A DNA stretch of 7,159 bases from Promethearchaeota archaeon. GTDB taxonomy: Archaea; Asgardarchaeota; Lokiarchaeia; Sigynarchaeales; SOKP01. Positions 5,559 through 7,159 of the stretch are shown here, piece after piece. The translations under genes and the position numbers were made by a program. Position 1 is the stretch's first letter, and each line of letters opens with the position of its first letter. The stretch is from contig JAEOTL010000364.1 of NCBI GenBank assembly GCA_016839845.1, positions 1-7,159 of the forward strand, read 5' to 3'. The notes below the pieces were generated by a model that made no database searches, was not told where the DNA came from, and saw only the letters and a list, made by a program, of their open reading frames with translations.

Positions 5559-7031
5559 ATGAGTGAAAAATCAGATATCTTCACTAAAGATGTTGCGATT
5601 ATAAAGGGGAACACACCACAAGAGTGCGTGGTAAAAGGGATAGATTTACTAGGGGGGATCTCTAATTTTATCAAAGAAGGAGATAATGTATTTATCAAAT
5701 TTAATTTAAATCTACCTTTTGGATTTCCAATTAATACTAATATGGATGTAATAGCATCAATAATTTCCTTATGTAAGGAAGCAGGAGCCAAGAAAATACG
5801 CATAGGTAGCTTTCCTTTAAGGGGGATTTCGATAAAGGCTATTTCACAATTATTACATTTGGAAGAATATTTCAATGACTTTGGAGCTGAACTTATCTTC
5901 TTGGACAACAGTAATATGTTCAATAGAAAAAATATAAAGAAAGAACAGTTAGAAAAAATTGGGAATGAATCTTCTTCGACTATTAATGTTCATGATGAAG
6001 ATATTCGATTTCCCAAAGTAATTCTTGAGTCAGACAAGGTAATTTCTGTTAACCAAATCAAGGTGAATCCTCTGTTCAAACTGAATCTATCCATCCTAAA
6101 TTCGTTTTCATCAATTTCTCCTAAATATCAAGCAGTTTCTCTGAATAAGGAAAATAAAAATGAAAACATATCTAAGGATTTATACAGAAATAAGTTAACA
6201 TCGAAGGTTATTGATGTTTTTTCGATAAAAAAACCAGAGTTAGTAATTAATGATCTTTATTATATATTGGAAGGAGCTGGCCCCTACATTTTTAAGGATT
6301 CAATCTTGACGAAAACAAATCTTATGACAATCGGGAACGATGTGATCGCAGTGGATACAGTAACACTAAATCTTCTAAATGTTGAAGTGTCCAATTACGG
6401 ATTATTTTCCGAGATGAAGAAAATGGGATTAGAAAGCACTGATCTTCAAAACATAAACATTCTTGGAGAAAACCTTGAAGATGTAAAAATTGAAATCGAG
6501 TTTTGTGAAGAGAATCTTGAAAAGTTAAACATCAAGAATTTTAATATAAAAACAGGTAAACTTTGCTCTGGGTGTTATGAAAGTGCCTATTATCTGTTGA
6601 ATTTTACAAAAACCAACTTGACAAAAGATTTAAAATATAACCCTGGTAATGTTTTTTTAATAGGGGAAAAACCTCCTAATCCTGTTAATTTTAAGGATGT
6701 GATAATCTTTGGGGATTGTGCCATTAACAGTACAAGGAATAACGAAATTCGAAAAATAATAAAGCACTCAGATAAAAATATTTTGAGTGATATTACAAGG
6801 AAAATTGTAAAGAAGGCTGAAAAAAAGAAAAAACCCAAAGTTAAGGAAAAAACTAATAGAAGGATATTAGAACTGCCCGGATGTCCACCCCCTTTTACAA
6901 ATTCTCTTAATCTCATAAAACACTATTATAAGAAGAGTAATACTCCTAACCTAAACTTTAATATCAAATTGTGTAAATTGTGGTCTGATCCAAAAACTTT
7001 AGCCAAATTAAAAGCAATGGGGGTGATCTAG
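5559..7031 (+). CDS. DUF362-family protein with C-terminal hydrogenase-small-subunit-like Cys motifs
   Basis: The 490-residue protein has an N-terminal DUF362-type domain (about residues 5-310): V-F-I-K-F-N-L-N, an alpha/beta segment with C-K-E-A-G-A-K-K-I, then L-E-G-A-G-P and a following D-V-I-A-V-D-T-V segment, all typical of this poorly characterised family. The C-terminal third carries four Cys in an ordered pattern: C336-S-G-C339-Y-E, G-D-C387-A and P-G-C442-P-P. A Lys-rich stretch (about 415-436) separates the last two motifs, and a further Cys lies at 472. The motifs resemble the proximal [4Fe-4S] ligands of [NiFe]-hydrogenase small subunits (CxGC, GxC, PGCPP), suggesting a cluster-binding redox role. 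No membrane segment or signal peptide is seen. I chose ATG 5559 over the in-frame TTG at 5544 because the TATA spacing predicts a leaderless start there. It precedes the next gene by 4 bp. Confidence 0.85.
   Translation: MSEKSDIFTKDVAIIKGNTPQECVVKGIDLLGGISNFIKEGDNVFIKFNLNLPFGFPINTNMDVIASIISLCKEAGAKKIRIGSFPLRGISIKAISQLLHLEEYFNDFGAELIFLDNSNMFNRKNIKKEQLEKIGNESSSTINVHDEDIRFPKVILESDKVISVNQIKVNPLFKLNLSILNSFSSISPKYQAVSLNKENKNENISKDLYRNKLTSKVIDVFSIKKPELVINDLYYILEGAGPYIFKDSILTKTNLMTIGNDVIAVDTVTLNLLNVEVSNYGLFSEMKKMGLESTDLQNINILGENLEDVKIEIEFCEENLEKLNIKNFNIKTGKLCSGCYESAYYLLNFTKTNLTKDLKYNPGNVFLIGEKPPNPVNFKDVIIFGDCAINSTRNNEIRKIIKHSDKNILSDITRKIVKKAEKKKKPKVKEKTNRRILELPGCPPPFTNSLNLIKHYYKKSNTPNLNFNIKLCKLWSDPKTLAKLKAMGVI
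7019..7027 (+). promoter_or_regulatory. Shine-Dalgarno of the following TTG-start gene
   Basis: GGGGGTGAT matches the ideal GGAGGTGAT with one difference. It lies inside the last codons of the DUF362 gene, 8 bases before TTG 7036. This decides the unusual start codon and supports translation from a shared transcript. Confidence 0.7.
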
Positions 7032-7035
7032 GACA

Positions 7036-7159
7036 TTGATTAACAAGGATTTTCGCGAAAATTGGCTAAAGATTCTTAAATATAATTCTAATGTCGATTT
7101 AGGTGATAAATTTAAAATCGTGGATAAAAAAGTAAATATCCCTTTTACTCCTATTGAAA
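7036..7159 (+). CDS. Partial unknown protein, N-terminal 41 residues, cut by the window edge
   Basis: An open frame begins at TTG 7036, four bases after the DUF362 stop, and runs off the right edge with no stop. Support comes from the near-perfect Shine-Dalgarno at 7019-7027 and from the protein-like composition of the visible residues, which include R-E-N-W-L-K-I-L-K and end in I-P-F-T-P-I-E. I do not recognise the family from this fragment. Its tight coupling to the DUF362 gene implies an operon and probably a related function. Confidence 0.7.
   Translation, partial: MINKDFRENWLKILKYNSNVDLGDKFKIVDKKVNIPFTPIE

Noticed and set aside
5534..5923. Minus-strand open frame of 129 codons opposite the DUF362 start
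   Set aside because: It is antisense to the conserved DUF362 N-terminal domain and shows no recognisable motif.
6590..6916. Minus-strand open frame with a hydrophobic Phe/Leu-rich stretch, like a membrane protein
   Set aside because: The apparent membrane segments are the antisense of the Lys-rich part of the DUF362 protein; AAA/AAG codons read backwards as TTT/CTT.

Overview
The window looks like a piece of an AT-rich archaeal chromosome. The supporting genes are an archaeal histone, a 20S proteasome beta subunit and a 6-phospho-3-hexuloisomerase. Promoters are TATA-like and several genes appear leaderless. A eukaryote-type (type II) pantothenate kinase, and a long coiled-coil protein with a RING-like zinc finger lying beside a proteasome gene, suggest an Asgard (Lokiarchaeia-like) lineage. 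That placement is inference; nothing in the window proves it.

Left part (1-2688, minus strand): a beta-type proteasome subunit is followed about 100 bp downstream on the same strand by a very long open frame that runs off the left edge. That frame has no stop over 1-1967. It encodes a charged, helix-rich, partly coiled-coil protein ending (within the window) in C-x2-C / C-x2-C / H-x2-C zinc ligands. The beta subunit keeps the fold and most active-site residues but has Ala where the catalytic Thr1 should be, so it is probably a non-catalytic ring subunit.

Middle part (2689-4605): a gene-free stretch of about 800 bp separates the divergent proteasome and histone genes. It holds a cluster of TGATCA palindromes, two pairs of which have the same 15-bp spacing. 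The histone gene follows, with a good TATA box, a strong Shine-Dalgarno and a T-rich terminator. Next is hxlB, 6-phospho-3-hexuloisomerase of the ribulose monophosphate pathway. A GC-rich 11-bp inverted repeat fills the gap between the convergent hxlB and pantothenate kinase genes.

Right part (4606-7159): the type II pantothenate kinase (minus) and a DUF362-family protein (plus) are divergent across about 80 bp. The DUF362 protein carries a C-terminal set of Cys motifs (CxGC, GDCA, PGCPP) resembling the proximal-cluster ligands of [NiFe]-hydrogenase small subunits. It is followed within 4 bp by a new gene starting at TTG behind a near-perfect Shine-Dalgarno, cut by the right edge. The genes do not form one pathway. 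The strongest functional links are proteasome beta with the RING-like protein (possible regulated proteolysis) and the DUF362 protein with its operon partner.
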